Of a DNA stretch of 64,000 bases, positions 25,031-38,640 are shown piece by piece; within the stretch, counting starts at the first letter, position 1; each line of letters starts with the position of its first letter. Location: NCBI GenBank assembly GCA_034008185.1, contig CM067081.1, positions 187,137,510 through 187,201,509 on the forward strand, in the 5' to 3' direction. Made by a program: the position numbers and the translations under genes. The notes below the pieces were generated by a model. The model was not told the DNA's origin, did no database searches, and saw only the letters and a list, made by a program, of their open reading frames with translations. The DNA is from Gorsachius magnificus (taxonomy: Eukaryota; Chordata; Aves; Pelecaniformes; Ardeidae).

Positions 25031-25851
25031 AAAATATTGAAATACTTATATAAATCAAAGCCACTGAACTGTAACTATGGTATTGTCCATACCAGGTTGT
25101 GGAAACAGTGGTTTGAGCTAGCTGTTCAGATTCCCTCTACACATAGTGGGGAGAGATAGGCACTTTAAGGGCATGCTTTATCCTAGCTTAAAATCTCTTT
25201 ACAAAACAGAGCAGAAAAGTTATTTATACATCTGTTCATGTCTATTGACTAAAACGAAACCTGCACTGGCTAGTTCAGATGTAGCCATCTACACAGTAAG
25301 GACCAATGCTACGTGTGAAGCCATTCATTCCTGCCCTGAGAATCCCACAAGCAAAGGATTACAAGTCAGCACCACCAGTGACACATTCACCGATATCAGA
25401 ACTGAGGTGCTAAGGAAACTTGACACATATGTACCTGGAGAATTTAGGACACCACAAGGTTAAGAGTGGGTTTGCATGTGTAAATTTCTGGGTAAGTGCT
25501 GAAAAAAAAAAAATCACCATCTCTTCCTCTTTATGGAAACAATTGACAGAAAAAGGTGAGTTTACACTAATTTCAGATAGAAACTTCTATACTGTAGGTG
25601 TCTACAGATGAAATTAATCCAACTCTTGATGTTCAAGTTAAACACAATGAATAACCACAGGAAACCTTTGTGTATTGACAAAAGCAGGAACTTTGTTCTG
25701 CTGAACAATAAAATGTGTGCTGTTCAACCTCTGTTAATGAAATCAGAACAAGTGCAGAATGATATCCAACATAAGGCCACCAAGAGTGTACCTGTAAGGG
25801 TTTCATACAGGCATCTGCAACTCTCATCTTGTTATTTCTGTTACTTAGACA

Positions 25852-25876
25852 TTTATATTTATATATATATATATTA
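25852..25876. repeat. TA microsatellite
   Basis: TTTATATT followed by a pure TA run. Confidence 0.8.
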
Positions 25877-26487
25877 CATTTTGGTGGGGTTTAGAGAGCA
25901 GTGACACAGAATAAATATGAAAAAAATAGACTTTACATAATGTTTGAAGACTGAGCCTACTTCAGGGAAATAAAGACAAATTTAAGTTCTAAATAGATAG
26001 AAAGCTGATTTTTTAGCGTAAAGTAAAAGGACATGTTAATAATGAAATTATCTGTAAAACAGTCTCCTTTCTAAAACCACCTATGATAAAAATTATCCTT
26101 AAGGAAACATGTAGAATTGCTGACTTATATAAATTTGGATTTATCTATCTATCAGCACTCTTTTTTATAGCCACATGCACTCTTCCTCATCTTGAAATTG
26201 TTCAAAAATATTTGTGACAAGCTTTTGAAAATTTTCAGTGAACTCTGCTTTGAAAATAGATGTGATAATTAGCTCTTGGAATTCATGTTTTGAATCATGA
26301 AAAACAGTTTAATAGAGCAACAAGTAGTTGAAAATATTTTTGAAAGGTCAGATCACTTCTGTGTCTGCTTCATCTTTCTTTTTGTAAGGATACTCTAAAA
26401 AATGAAAGACATCAGAACACTATTTACCTTGCTAAGAATAAATGTCTAAGTCATATCTAAAGGAAGAACACTAAAATTTTTACTGAA

Positions 26488-26538
26488 GGCCAGCTGCCAA
26501 AATGCAAATTAACACCTACAAAGAAATATTGGACAATT
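26488..26538 (+). repeat. 51-bp direct repeat, copy 1
   Basis: Begins GGCCAGCTGCCAAAATGC and ends ATTGGACAATT. It matches 26777-26827 at 49 of 51 positions; both differences are A/G changes. The flanks are unrelated. Confidence 0.92.
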
Positions 26539-26776
26539 CCCTTTAATAGTAACAAGACAAATATGAACTTAAAGGTTGATGTCACATGGAATGTTCATTA
26601 ATATAAGCTGATATATGTCACATGGTAGGGCACAGAATTTTGATTTTGATCTTCACGAATGGGAAAATTGCCCCTTTCTGACTTTTAGTGTTACTAATTT
26701 CTTTTAATACTTTGCTAGGCTTTAACACTAGTGCTTTGTTTTCTGTAAACCTGTCATACTCTAGACATCTAATATT

Positions 26777-26827
26777 GGCCAGCTGCCAGAATGCAAATTA
26801 ACACCTACAAAGAAATATTAGACAATT
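26777..26827 (+). repeat. 51-bp direct repeat, copy 2
   Basis: Second copy, 289 bp downstream of the first in the same direction. Confidence 0.92.
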
Positions 26828-27873
26828 TCTCCTTCCCTTGTAATTTTGCATTATCACTATTGAACAGTGTTGATTTTTTTGTCTGTCCATTAAATTTTAG
26901 GTCATTATTCTATAAAAAATTATTTTCAACATAGTCCTTCCCACACCATCTGCTCCTTCAGGATTTCTTTTTTGCATCAGCTGTAAGTGAAAACATATTC
27001 TTATGCCAGTTTAAGGATTAAGATTTTCACACATGTATAAAACTTTTGTTCTCTTACAAACTCAGTAACAGATTAATAAGCACTACCCTTTAATTATAAC
27101 TAAAGAGAATTAAATCTGAAAACAATAATCTTTGTTGAAAAATGTAGTAATTTCCAAAGCACAGACTTTCTCCAGCAGGAAAATTTAAAAATCTCTCTCT
27201 GGTTTACAGCCACAGTAGTTTAATTTGTGGTTTCTTCTATCAATAACAGCTAGTGAAGAAAGGCTATCTTGAAAATGTTATCAAATTTCGTGGTTCCAGT
27301 GTGTGCTTGTGTGACATGCTCTACTGCAGAATGGAAGATGGTTCCCTTTGATAACCAAATCTCTTAATTCAGTATCTTATTGCATTACCAGAAAGCTAGC
27401 AGAAAGAGAAAAGCATGAAGACTAAAATTTGACTGCAGCTTAGCAGAAACATATTCATATTCATGTGAAGTCATGCGGCTAATCATTCCACATGCTACTG
27501 GGGTGTGTCTGAAAACAAATTCAGTGATTATTTAATGCGATAATTTGTTTTGAAACTTTTTTCTTTTCAGTCACTAATATTTGAACACAAGTATTGAACT
27601 ACCTAAACTTGTATTTTTGTCCTATAATAGGTAAATTTAGCATAGTTTTTATTTTTTCTTCATTGTTGTTTTAAAACACCTGTGATATGAAATTCCTGGT
27701 AAAAGGGAAGCTCACACTAAACTTCCAAATACAGAGTAGCATCCTCATGAGGCCTATTTTATATCTTTTTAAAATTGCTGTTAGTCTCAGTCAATAATCC
27801 AGAATTTGACAGTCAGTTAGAAGCTCTTTCTACCCAGCTCATACAAAAGAAAAAATGTCTGAGTATTTCCATC

Positions 27874-27916
27874 TTTTTTTGGGGGGGGGTGGGTGTGCGC
27901 TGGTGATGGTGGTGGA
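27874..27916. repeat. T-run followed by G-rich low-complexity tract
   Basis: Seven T, then nine G, then TGGGTGTG and GGTGATGGTGGTGG. Confidence 0.8.
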
Positions 27917-28438
27917 TTGATGCTACTTTTTTAAAATTCATTATTTTAATTACTAAAAAGCTTTCATTCTGAATTATTCTTTTAGACCCCTGAAGTCTAG
28001 ATGCATTTCAAGGAAGCAGGTGTCAGAATTTGGCTCACCTAATACTCTATTTCAGGAACATAGTCTTACTGTACCTACCAAAATAAAGGTGTATTTTCAC
28101 ACTGTTCTTTATTTCTCATTATGCTATCACCTTTGTTTATAACATTAATAACTTTTAGCTGAAAATATTGTTCCAGTTTTGTCAAACCATAGCTTAAGTT
28201 TAATTAAGCTTTTGCCTCCCCTATAGTAAGACACAAGCAGAAAATAAAACACACATGCAAAAAAAAAAACAACCCTACAGCAGTTGCAAAGAAGAAAAGT
28301 GGGTCCCTTGGGAGATTTGGAGGAAAAGAAACTTATTCAGCTATTTGACTAGTTGATTACTTATTTAATATCGAGCTCCAGTACATTAAATTTATAGCGT
28401 TGTGTTTCACAGTATGATGTGTTCAGTTATATACAATT

Positions 28439-28480
28439 AAAAAAAAAACCAAACACCAAAAAAACCCCAAAACCAAACTC
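28439..28480. repeat. A/C-rich low-complexity tract
   Basis: Runs of A broken by CC, CACC and CCCC. Confidence 0.75.
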
Positions 28481-29010
28481 TCTACATTAACTAAAAACAA
28501 TAGGATCACTTGGAAGACCAGAAATACTCGGTGTGTAATGTGATCAAGTATTGGTTTAACCACAGAAATGTAAAGGGGTTACTTTAAAACTATACATATA
28601 CACGAACACATATTCAACACCACATAGTTGAAAGATACCAAAAATGCTCTTCCCCAAATTAGAAATAACAGCTGAAATTAAGGAAGTTTCATCATACTGT
28701 GTTGGGTTTTTTTTTGCCAAAGCTACAGATGCAGCATCTAGGCTGAAGCTTGTCAGTGATCCACCTTCAGTATATGAGGTTTTCAAGCTTAATCTGTATG
28801 AGATGTCATACAGTGTTGCAGAAGCAATCTAAATTAGAACACAAAGCATCAGTACATTGACTGACTGGCAGTCTACAAGTATGATAATCTCGCTTCATAG
28901 AAAAAGTTCTAAAGCTTCAACAATGTTAGTAAAAAGTTAGCACTGTGAAACAGCTTTCAAAGCCAATAGCATTTCTTTTGCATTCAGAGACACAATCTGT
29001 CCTGTACATA

Positions 29011-29073
29011 CTTTTGTTTTCCTTATGTCTTTCTTTTTCTCTCTTTTTTTCCCCTTTTTTCTTTTCTTTATAG
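29011..29073 (+). repeat. Long pyrimidine tract ending in TATAG
   Basis: About 60 bases, almost all T and C, ending in TTTATAG|GTAAAATG. It looks like a strong splice acceptor, but no open exon with recognisable content follows, so it is listed as a low-complexity tract. Confidence 0.55.
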
Positions 29074-32000
29074 GTAAAATGCCAGGCATCTAATTGGACA
29101 GTAAATACAAATAGTAAGAAAATATCTCTTCTAGAGTATCAATTAATATGTTGAAGCTAGATTTAGTCATATTTCCTAAATTTCTTTCAGACGCAATGAC
29201 TAGCACAATGCTAAAAATGAGATTAATTATTTAACAGCTCAGTGGGAGTTCTTCATTAATTAACTTCTCGACATCTACCAAAGTCTTCATTTTCAACCTA
29301 TACTCCCATAATACATATGTTTATTTGCATAAAATACTGCCAAGAAACAAAAAGTACCTCAAATAATAACCTTGTATTTGTTATTCATGTTGTTATTGAT
29401 GAAATCATGTTATGGAAAGTTATAATCACATCAGTGGCTTTTGGTATCAGTGATATTCTCAAACTCCCTGCCTAATTTTGTAGATACTGACTCTTCCATT
29501 TGAAAATTCCCACAGAATTTATACGTCTCACAAATTAACTCTATACCATCATCCCAACAACGCTCACCTGTTCAGCACTTGTCTTCTGCCTAACAAAGTA
29601 GCTAAACAAAGGGCTTTATTTACTCATATCACCTCTTGGCAGAAATCGCTAGAAAAGGTGGAGTTGGCAGTGGTGCTTATGATGCTCCAGCCTCACTTAA
29701 TCCATTCATTTGAAGGTTATAACATTCATTAAAAATGTATCCAAATCACCCCTGTCAAGAAGGAGTTTGAACCCCTATCCCAGGGAATGGCCTCATCGGC
29801 AACCATGTGACCTGAATAAGCAGGACTCTGTCTGTCCTTCCTCTTGTGGCTGTTCCACATTACTAGGAGAATATATCAAAATATGAGGAGAGATCATAAA
29901 AGAATGATTTCATAGCCTGGTGGTAATATCTTTGCTGGGAAGAGGAGACTTAAGTCAAAGTCACTGCTCTGGTGAATATGGTGCATGTAATTCCAAATGG
30001 CCAGCTGCCTCCATTTCCCTATGCACTAAAAGTATCACAGCTTGAGTAACATCATTCTCCCTGTCACTTCCAACCAGTTAATTCCTCTCAACATAACAGT
30101 TGTTGAGAATTTTCTACACTCACTCTAGACCTAAAGACCTAAATTTTCTACGCTTACTGTAAAGGAAAACCAAATTTTTAACACCGATGTTTTGGAAAGA
30201 GGCATAGTAACCATATTTAGCATTATGAATATTAACATTGCCAACATAATCTCCACTTACTGAATCAGCCCTCAAGAGATTAGTGAGAAAAAAATCAGGG
30301 CCACAATGCATCATAGCAGACCCAGAGGGTGTTGCCTCTTTACATCTTTGATAATGACCCTGGAGATGACAGCAGTGGTGCAAAGCTCCACAGACTTCAG
30401 GGAGGGAAATGTTGGAGGCTTTAAAAGAGCCCAAACTGTAGTAAATAAAATCATCAAACATATCTCACTGTTAAGCTGAATCCCAGTTGCTGCTGTTGTT
30501 CTTCTCCTACCCTGAGTACCAATTACGTCCAATAAAATATCTACTTCATATTTCTAATGTTTTTTCTTCTCCATGGCAGTTTTACAGGGAAACTGGGGTG
30601 ATCCTGGAATCTGACTTAGGAGCCTTTAAAAGACCGACAGTCATCATGGACAAACATCCACCTCATGAGCAGTGCTCTTCTCCTATTCTTCCTTTGCAAG
30701 GTTTATTTGACCTCATGAAACTATTCAAGGCAAAATGTTCCATAGATCTAGAAACATTTAAAAGCTTGCAATATGATTTTTCAGTATGTCTGGTTAGAAT
30801 ACATTGAAACCTGGAAAATATTGCATATAATTCTTCAAATTTCATAGTAGAATATAATGAACTTCTTAAAATTTTCACTGGCAGCATCCCTGAAACTTCA
30901 GGAATTGAAGAAAAACAGGAAATAAAGCCTTATCCTCTTAGTTTTAAATTGTGCAACAAAGAAATTTTTTTTTCAAGACAGTCTTTTATTTTGAGCTAAT
31001 TTTCTCTTCCAAAATGAATTTTAAAAAATTTAAAAGCAGTTTTGAAAAAAAATATCTTTTAACAAAATCTTTGGTTTGGCACTTAGAACATTATGATATT
31101 CAAGTGTAATATTTTGGTAGAGAATTTTCAAAGTAATACTTGTATGCGATAAAACCAGGTAAATTAAAAACATTTTAATTCATAACTTTTCATATTGGTT
31201 AAATAGCATCACAGTAAATGAAATTAGTTTTACCTAACAAAGTTTCTAAATAAAATACTGATGTGTTCTATTTAGAGTAGAAAGATAAATATTTCTGATA
31301 CATTTAGACTTTAAAAAATATTTTAACTTCTATATTTTATGTTCAATATCAGTAATGTGATAGAGTTTTAATTGCTCATTAGAAGCATTCTTTTATTCCT
31401 TTGGCAAATATCAACAATAGTTACGGGAGATATTAAGAGATACTACAATGTTTATTGTATGCCTACCAGTCAATAAATCTGACTGCCCCACTCTGCACTC
31501 TGGGAAGGCCACCCTGCCACATATGCAGCTGTAGCACTGCCAAGGTCACCAAGCTTTGTGCTACAGCTGACAGCTGGCTGGCAACCCCTTGGGATGAGCA
31601 CAGGCTGTGAGTAAGAGGATTCTTATTAAACCCCAGAGACGTGCAAGTTTCCATGCCAGGTTTTTCTGATAAATTATTGGAAAAAAATAGATTTAGCCAT
31701 AGGAAAATATTTCCAACTAAAAAGGATCGCTAAAGCATCCAGTGGCATGAGCAAAGACACCAACAGTGTACAGTGTACTTCAGCTCATCCTAGATCAAAC
31801 CAGGAAGCACAATAAATGACACATAATACAGAATGGCTGTAGGTACATTAGAAAACAACTTTGTCTATCTCTTCATAACAGACAAGGATCTATACAATCA
31901 CAGTGTTCTTGTCAGTAATCTGAACTCAGACTGAGTTCAGGCTGCCTGAAAGTCCCATATAGAAACTAATGTCAGGGCATTTTTTAGGAAGGAGCTAATA

Positions 32001-35000
32001 AAATTGGAAATCCTCTGAAAGACTTGCAGCTGGCTTTTCTGCCTGACTTTGCCTTTTGCCAAATGAGCTTCACAGAAGCAGCTAAGCCAGGCTCAAAATG
32101 ATCAATGCAATCTTCAAGTGCAGATTACATGTCATGCCAGAAATTGTCTCTCTCCTCTGGCATTACCAGTGAATTCATCTCCAGACTAACACTGAACTTT
32201 TGCCAGCATGGAGTGCAGCTGAATTAATTTATGGCAGAATATAGTCTGAAAGCAATGCTTGTGCTATGTTATAGCTAAAAGATGAAAAAGCAGCAGTATC
32301 TGTCATCACTGGAGATGCTGAGAATTTCAGAGAAGTTGATGTCAGGAGTGAGTTAGGAAAATCCAAGATTTCCCACAAAATATGCTGCAGAAGACTGCAA
32401 GCTATTCAACTATAACTGAAATATGAGATCAAAGGTGAATTGGAGTCTAGCTGTGATGTATTTTCAACTACTTACTAACAATAACCAAGGAAATCAGACC
32501 AAATTTATTCAGAGCAAATGCATTAGTGACTCCAAATGCCAAGAATGTGTTAAATGGTAGTCTCAGATAAATTTGTGACCAAAAATGGGGCTGTTGTAAC
32601 CAGACAGTAAGGACCTCCCAGGTATTAAAATTGCTGACGGCATTTTTCTTGTAATAGAAATAGAGGTCAAGGAAGAAGCAATCCAGAACCACAATAACAA
32701 AGTGAAATGACCACTAAGCGTGTTCCAGTAACAGGCTGCATGCTGACAAGCTGAAACTGAGGACACCTGAACTCTTCTGTTCAGATTATATTGGCACCTA
32801 GAGAAACTGTAATACTGAAAGCTGAGACACATCCTAAAAAATAAATAAAATATAATAAATTATGGAAATAGTAAATTATTTTTCCACAGCCTACCCATCC
32901 ATCATGTTAAAAAACATTGGGAAAAAGACACTGCTGAATTCTCTAACTCAGCCTAAGATGATACAATTAAAAGGCAAGTCAAAGAGAAGTGCTGTGAGCA
33001 GACGGCACATTGCAGACCAAAACAGACGCTTTCCAGACAGCAGTTCTGTAGCACAGAAGACAAGCTTCATCCATGTGGTACAGTTGCTGTGCATCTCTCC
33101 AGAAAGCCCCAAACAACCCAAAAAGACTTTAATGTGAAGCTGCTCCATCCATTAAAACAATGCATACTCTAGAATTTAGGCTCCATTGCTAAAGGCAGTT
33201 ATCACCTTCTGCCAGCTTGTTTGTGGATGAGCTGCAAATGCAAGATAGCCCTAACCAGTAATGTAGAATTTGACACTGAGACAAGCAAGCATTTCATACA
33301 TAACATAAAACAATATGCACGGAACAAGCCAAAAGTCATGACTACAGGCCATGAATTTGTTGAACATGTATATTGAACAGCAGAAAATGCACTACTGTTC
33401 AGACATCATAAAACTCTCCAACCTCATTAAATCACAACTTGGTGCTGCAACGGCTAAGACAGGCATCATTTTTACAGGCAGGAGTTCCACTCTGTGTTTA
33501 GTAAACACTCTCACTCCTGAAAGGTTCTTGCGGACTCAGAGTTGGGAACCAGCTGAGAAACTTCAGGCACATTTTTCAAGTGTTTGGCATAGACATCAAC
33601 AACAGAAGAAAATAGAAATTTGTAGCCACTATGTGTGCTTCCAGATAGCTACACAAGCACTCACACAAAAAAAAATCATGAAAGATTAATCCTGGGAGTA
33701 TAATATAACTAGAACTCAGGGCAGCAGAAATGAAATCAAGTATGGCTGCAGAGCAAAGGCAGGTCAAAAGCTAGAGTGAAGTAAGTGATTATAACTTAAG
33801 CAGTAAGTTTTAGGAAGTAACAGTATGTTTTTCAGTAAATACAAAAAACTGGTGGGCATGCCAAAATGGGCTGCTGATAAAGGCCATGTCCATATGATAC
33901 CATATTTATTAATCAGTTATTTCCCTGCCAAGTCAGGTAACGCTCACAGAAGATACAAGATAACTACAGACACTGCTAAAATAAGAAGGAGTAGATAACT
34001 AAATGTAACTCGGAAGAAGGAATCCAGGATGAAAGGCAGCACCAAGAAACCAGCCTTGTATGCACATAGCCTGAGTGCTAGGTGCAGTTTTCAACTCTCT
34101 GTAGAAGGTTCTTCTATAAAAAACATACCCAATTCTAAAAATAGCATAGAAATGTGAGGCAGGACACAGGCTAGTACTGGCTGCCTGTTAAAGAATAAAC
34201 AAACAAAAAAATAAAAGTAAACCCCAAACCTTACAGGAATTCTGAATGTATTACTAGGAGTGATATGAACATAAACACAACATGAAGAAAGCTTGACTTA
34301 GTTTGTAGGTAAGCCATTATTGCAGCATAATAATTGTTGCTATTTATTATTATATCACAAAGATACTTACTGGTTCCAGTGGAGATCAGAGGAAGGACAG
34401 CATCATTCCTAGAATGTTGAAATTTACATGGTCTAACAGAAAAGTATTTTAGCATTCATTTTAGGTAAAGCCAGCACCAATCCCCCCTTTGATATTTCTA
34501 TATTAGGAACAGTTGTAGGGGAGAATTACATCATCTGTGACCAAAAACTGTTACTGTAATCAATGAGCATTTGGATATTCCCTGGCATCTGCATTGTGCA
34601 AGTCTCAAGACACTCCCATTTGTTTAAGATAATGTGTGTGAAATTACAGTGAGGAGATATTCATGCTTAAATTTTCCTGTTTTAAGCAAGGTTCATTAGG
34701 ATTGGGTAGAAGAATGTAAAAGTATAAACTTGTGGGTGTTAGACAATAAAAATCATTTGCAGTGTCTCAGCAGCAGCTTGGAAATAACAATTTCTGCAAT
34801 ACCAAGTCATGTCAAATAATCTACCATCCATAAAAGATACAGCACTGAATGCAAACTAATGAGGAACGTTGAATCTGGGAACAATTAAACCTGTCAGCTA
34901 AACCTCACACTGCAGACATGAAAGGTACAATGCTCTCCAACACGGAGCAAATGCTCTGTAGCTTTTAATGTGCTCCCTCCAGATGGATTTGGTCAATTAA

Positions 35001-38000
35001 GTAGAAGAAATTGTCAAAAGGCTTTCACAAATTTGGTTGGCTCCTGGATTGCAGCCTCCCCAGCGTTCAAATAGTCACTGTTTGCTACTTGTTCATCAGT
35101 TAATCAAGCTCTATAAAAGGGACTCTGTCAATAAAACATGCTGAAGCTGGCAGCAGTCCCTGGGTTTAGGAAATGGAAGTGAAGAAAAAGCTAGTTCTGG
35201 GTGACCATTTCTAGAAGCCACGCCTCAGTTTGTGGAGAGGATGACCACCAGAAGTACGGGAAAGGTTCACAAGGATTTAGCAAGCCTTGGTTAAAACCTT
35301 ATGTAAGGTCCTGATGAATCTCCTGTGGATTTCCACAACTGCACAGTAAAAAACCAGTTCTTTTTCAAGGTGTTATTTTCGTTATGTTGCCAGGATAAAT
35401 GGACTACTTACCAGCTCTAATCTGTTTTTTGACAAGTAAAAATGTTCACAAAGTTGTAAACTATAAAGAAAGTTTCTAGTGGAAAGAATGCTTCTGAAAT
35501 GGTGTACCTGTAGTTTATGAAAATAATATGTTACCTGCTAGTTTATAATAGAAGTCTAGAAACGACAACCCAGAGGAAACATTCCAAGCCTAAAGTCTGA
35601 TTCTGTGTTTTTCCTGACCCTACGCAATGATCCCCATGGGAACAAATGTGATTTGAAGACATGGAGGCAGGCTGAAAGCTGGGAAAGAAGCCTCTATCTC
35701 TGGCTTTGTCTCTTTACAAGAAGAATTCATTCCTAAGTAATTGTATGAGTGAGTAGCAAATCATGCCCTGCATTTTCAGAATAAGCCGTAGCACAGCTTA
35801 AAATGAAATGCATAAAGTGGAAAAACACAGGCAGCCTAACCTACCTCAGGGCTGTTTCTTTCCTAAAAAAATCCTACATGCATGAAAATGGGAGATTTTT
35901 GGAAAATTGTCATCTGCTCCTCCACTTCTTTGGCAAGAATAATGAGAAGATGAATAATCAAAGCCTTTCCTTGCCTAAGCCTATCAGTGTCATTGTGAAC
36001 AGGTACAACTTGAGCCTTTCTAACTACATTAGGCAGAAGAGCAACCTGAGGCAAGCAGATCTGGCTCTCCTAGCTTGTGCTGAAGAAGCCAGATATACCA
36101 GCAGAAAGATATGACCTTATTGGAATGGAGGTTAGCTGATCATCCCAATTACAATGTTTTAACCACTTTGTATAATGAAGGAAATAACAAATATTCCTGC
36201 CTAGTCCCTGGACTGAATCAAGCCCTTCTTCTGTGAGTCATTCAGATCTATAGAAGAACTTCACCTCATATGCAAGAATATTATTAACATTGTTTTCACA
36301 TAGCCTTTTCATTTCTGGGAGTGGAGAAGAGGATAGGAAAACACTATGATAAAGGCTGTGTGTAAGGTCTGTCGTTTTGATCTTAGCAGTGGAAGGAAGT
36401 ATTCAAAAACAGGCAAAACCAGATCTCTGTTGAGTTTTCCTAGTTTTATATATTACCACTGAACTCAGATTACCATGTCCTGTGATGCAAAAGATACAGA
36501 ATTCAATGAAACAAGCATGAAAGAGATTAACTAGTTTGAACCTCGCATGCATATACTGTGATGATTTCTGCCTACTGAGCTTCCAAGTTGAGGAACAGTC
36601 AGCTGTCTGATGCCCTCAAGCAGGCTTGGCAATCACGGATCATACATTAGGCTACGTTATATAGATGAGAGTGGCAGGTTTCAAAGAAATGTCTGTGTGC
36701 TTAACTGCTACTCAGACTAGCATGAAATGCTTGCAATACAAATGAAGTCACTAAACCTTTTGGTTTTGTTAAGGAAGGGCATGACCTGTAGAAAACTTAC
36801 TGTTTATAATTTTGAGTGAACTTAGAAAAATTCATTTTCCTCTGTGGATGCTTTTGATATTTGTAGTTTCACACCATTCTGTTTTAAAGCTGAATAGTAA
36901 CTGACTGAGGTGATCTTTAAAATTTTCATTCCATTTAAATAAGGAATGTGAACTGATATGGAAGAATATTAATACCAGGAAATAGTATTATAAACTCTTG
37001 GGAGACAAAACTGGTGACTGTCTCCCATCTTGACACCTTGATCAGCCTGAAATAATGCTTTGAAGTTAATGCATCAGTCATGTTAAGGTTTAGTCTGATT
37101 TATGAAATTCAACCTTTCTTTATTCCACAAGAATAAATACCCTTTTCTCAACATTTTAGACACAGAATTATTGCACAAGCTCTAAAAGTTCGTTTCTATT
37201 TAGGAGCATCATGATAGCATTAAACATGGCATGAAAACATCATTTATGGTAGACTAAAAGGTATTAGATTACAGATGTGTTAGTGTCAATGAAACAACAT
37301 AATAGAGCTTGGCAAAATGAACACAGTCATAACACACATCTTCCACAACAGTTTCCAGGTAGCAGAGAAAATAAATCTACTTTAGGGGCCTTACTAAAGA
37401 CTTATAATAAATAGGTAAATAAAATATGTAAGAGTAAATTTTTTTTCTGGAGGCAATCTCTTCTTGTAATCAAAGGGGACACTGCATAGGATGCTACAGT
37501 GAAGAAAGATAGATATGACAGCTGGGGAAACAAGCCCTGAGAACCTCACATTATTAACATATATGGCTAGGAAAACCATTTCTAAAAGACAGCTTTACTT
37601 AATCAGCTACTTGTGTATCTTTTCATGCTGTACATACCATTTCCGTCAGAAAGATGCATCAGTACACATCAGGAAAACGTCCTAAGAGTCCTCACAGATA
37701 ACATTTCCTGACCAGCAATAACCCTTTTAGTTCCATGCAGAATGAGTTCTCAGCACCCTTAGGATCACTGCAAACATTATACTGGGTACAATGGAAAGAG
37801 GCAATATGCAAGGGATCTGTTTCAATTAGATCGCAATTATTACAGTCTAAGTATTATCAGGAATAATTCTTTATTTAAATGATTCTCTTATTTGCATCTA
37901 TCTGAGGAAATGCCCTCTGTTGATGCTGTTTTAACACCTTCCCTTTCATACCTTTACTTTATTCAAAGTATCTATGACTATCCTGTAAAAAGGGGAACCC

Positions 38001-38221
38001 TGCAAAGTGTTCTTATTGATGCTGTATGTTTAATTTTATTACTTCTACTGCTCAAACAAACTCTAACAGCCCTTCAGTTTCAACTGAGACCTAAGTCAAT
38101 GCTGTACTTATGTTCACTGGCCCCTACACTAATTGCTGGGTTTTAATCCAAATTTCCGATTTATTAGCTATTTTTAATCCATAGATACATTTTGCAATTT
38201 CTAAGATTAACATAAGATCAA
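29074..38221. other. Unassigned AT-rich DNA, no gene seen
   Basis: Nine kilobases with only short chance frames, the longest 112-113 codons (30120-30461 minus, 33351-33689 plus). None has a motif that I know. Slightly more GC-balanced segments (30.3-30.5, 31.46-31.65, 34.9-35.3 kb) may be old unrecognised repeats or conserved non-coding DNA. Confidence 0.45.
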
Positions 38222-38640
38222 ATGGCTGGAGAACCTGCCCTAGGAAGAAAGACTGAAGGAGTTAGGTCTCTTCTCCCTGGAGAAGAGAAGTCTTGGGGGG
38301 ACCTCATCACAGTATTCCAGTACTTAAAGGGCAGCTAGAAAGAGGACAGAGGCCTGTCTACACAAGACCTAAATGGAGAAGACAAGGGGTGATGGGTACG
38401 AACTGTACCAGGAGAGATTTCATCTTGATATGACAGCCATTTTTTACAGTGAGAACAATCATTCCCTGGAGCAGCCTCCCCAGGGACATGGTAGAGTCCC
38501 CATCACTGGATGTTTTCAAGATGCGATTGGACAGGGTGCTGGATAATCTCACCTAGGCTCCCTTTCCTATGAAAGGTTGGGCCGGATGATCTTTTGAGGT
38601 CCCTTCCAATGTGAGCTTTTCTATGATCCTGTGATTCTAA
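38222..38640 (+). mobile_element. CR1 LINE, short 3' fragment
   Basis: Starts GGCTGGAGAACCTGCCC and reads [19 protein letters not shown] in the first frame, the [13 protein letters not shown] block of CR1. It continues with CTGGAGCAGCCTCCCCAGGG (the region of [10 protein letters not shown]), GGATGTTTTCAAGATGCGATTGG, and the 3' UTR GGTTGGGCCGGATGATCTTTTG. The tail is decayed (TTCTATGATCCTGTGATTCTAAG). Stops in every frame. This subfamily differs from the young copies. Confidence 0.92.

Larger units (their letters stand above)
25031..29010. other. Unassigned AT-rich DNA, no gene seen
   Basis: Contains the 51-bp duplication and some simple repeats, listed separately. No exon or mobile element recognised. 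Confidence 0.5.

Noticed and set aside
30120..30461. 113-codon minus-strand frame
   Set aside because: No recognised motif, no splice or promoter context; lengths of this size are expected by chance in 64 kb.
31463..31654. GC-richer patch with a 63-codon minus-strand frame and a nearby CAATAAAC
   Set aside because: I considered an LTR or retrogene end but found no matching structure or borders.
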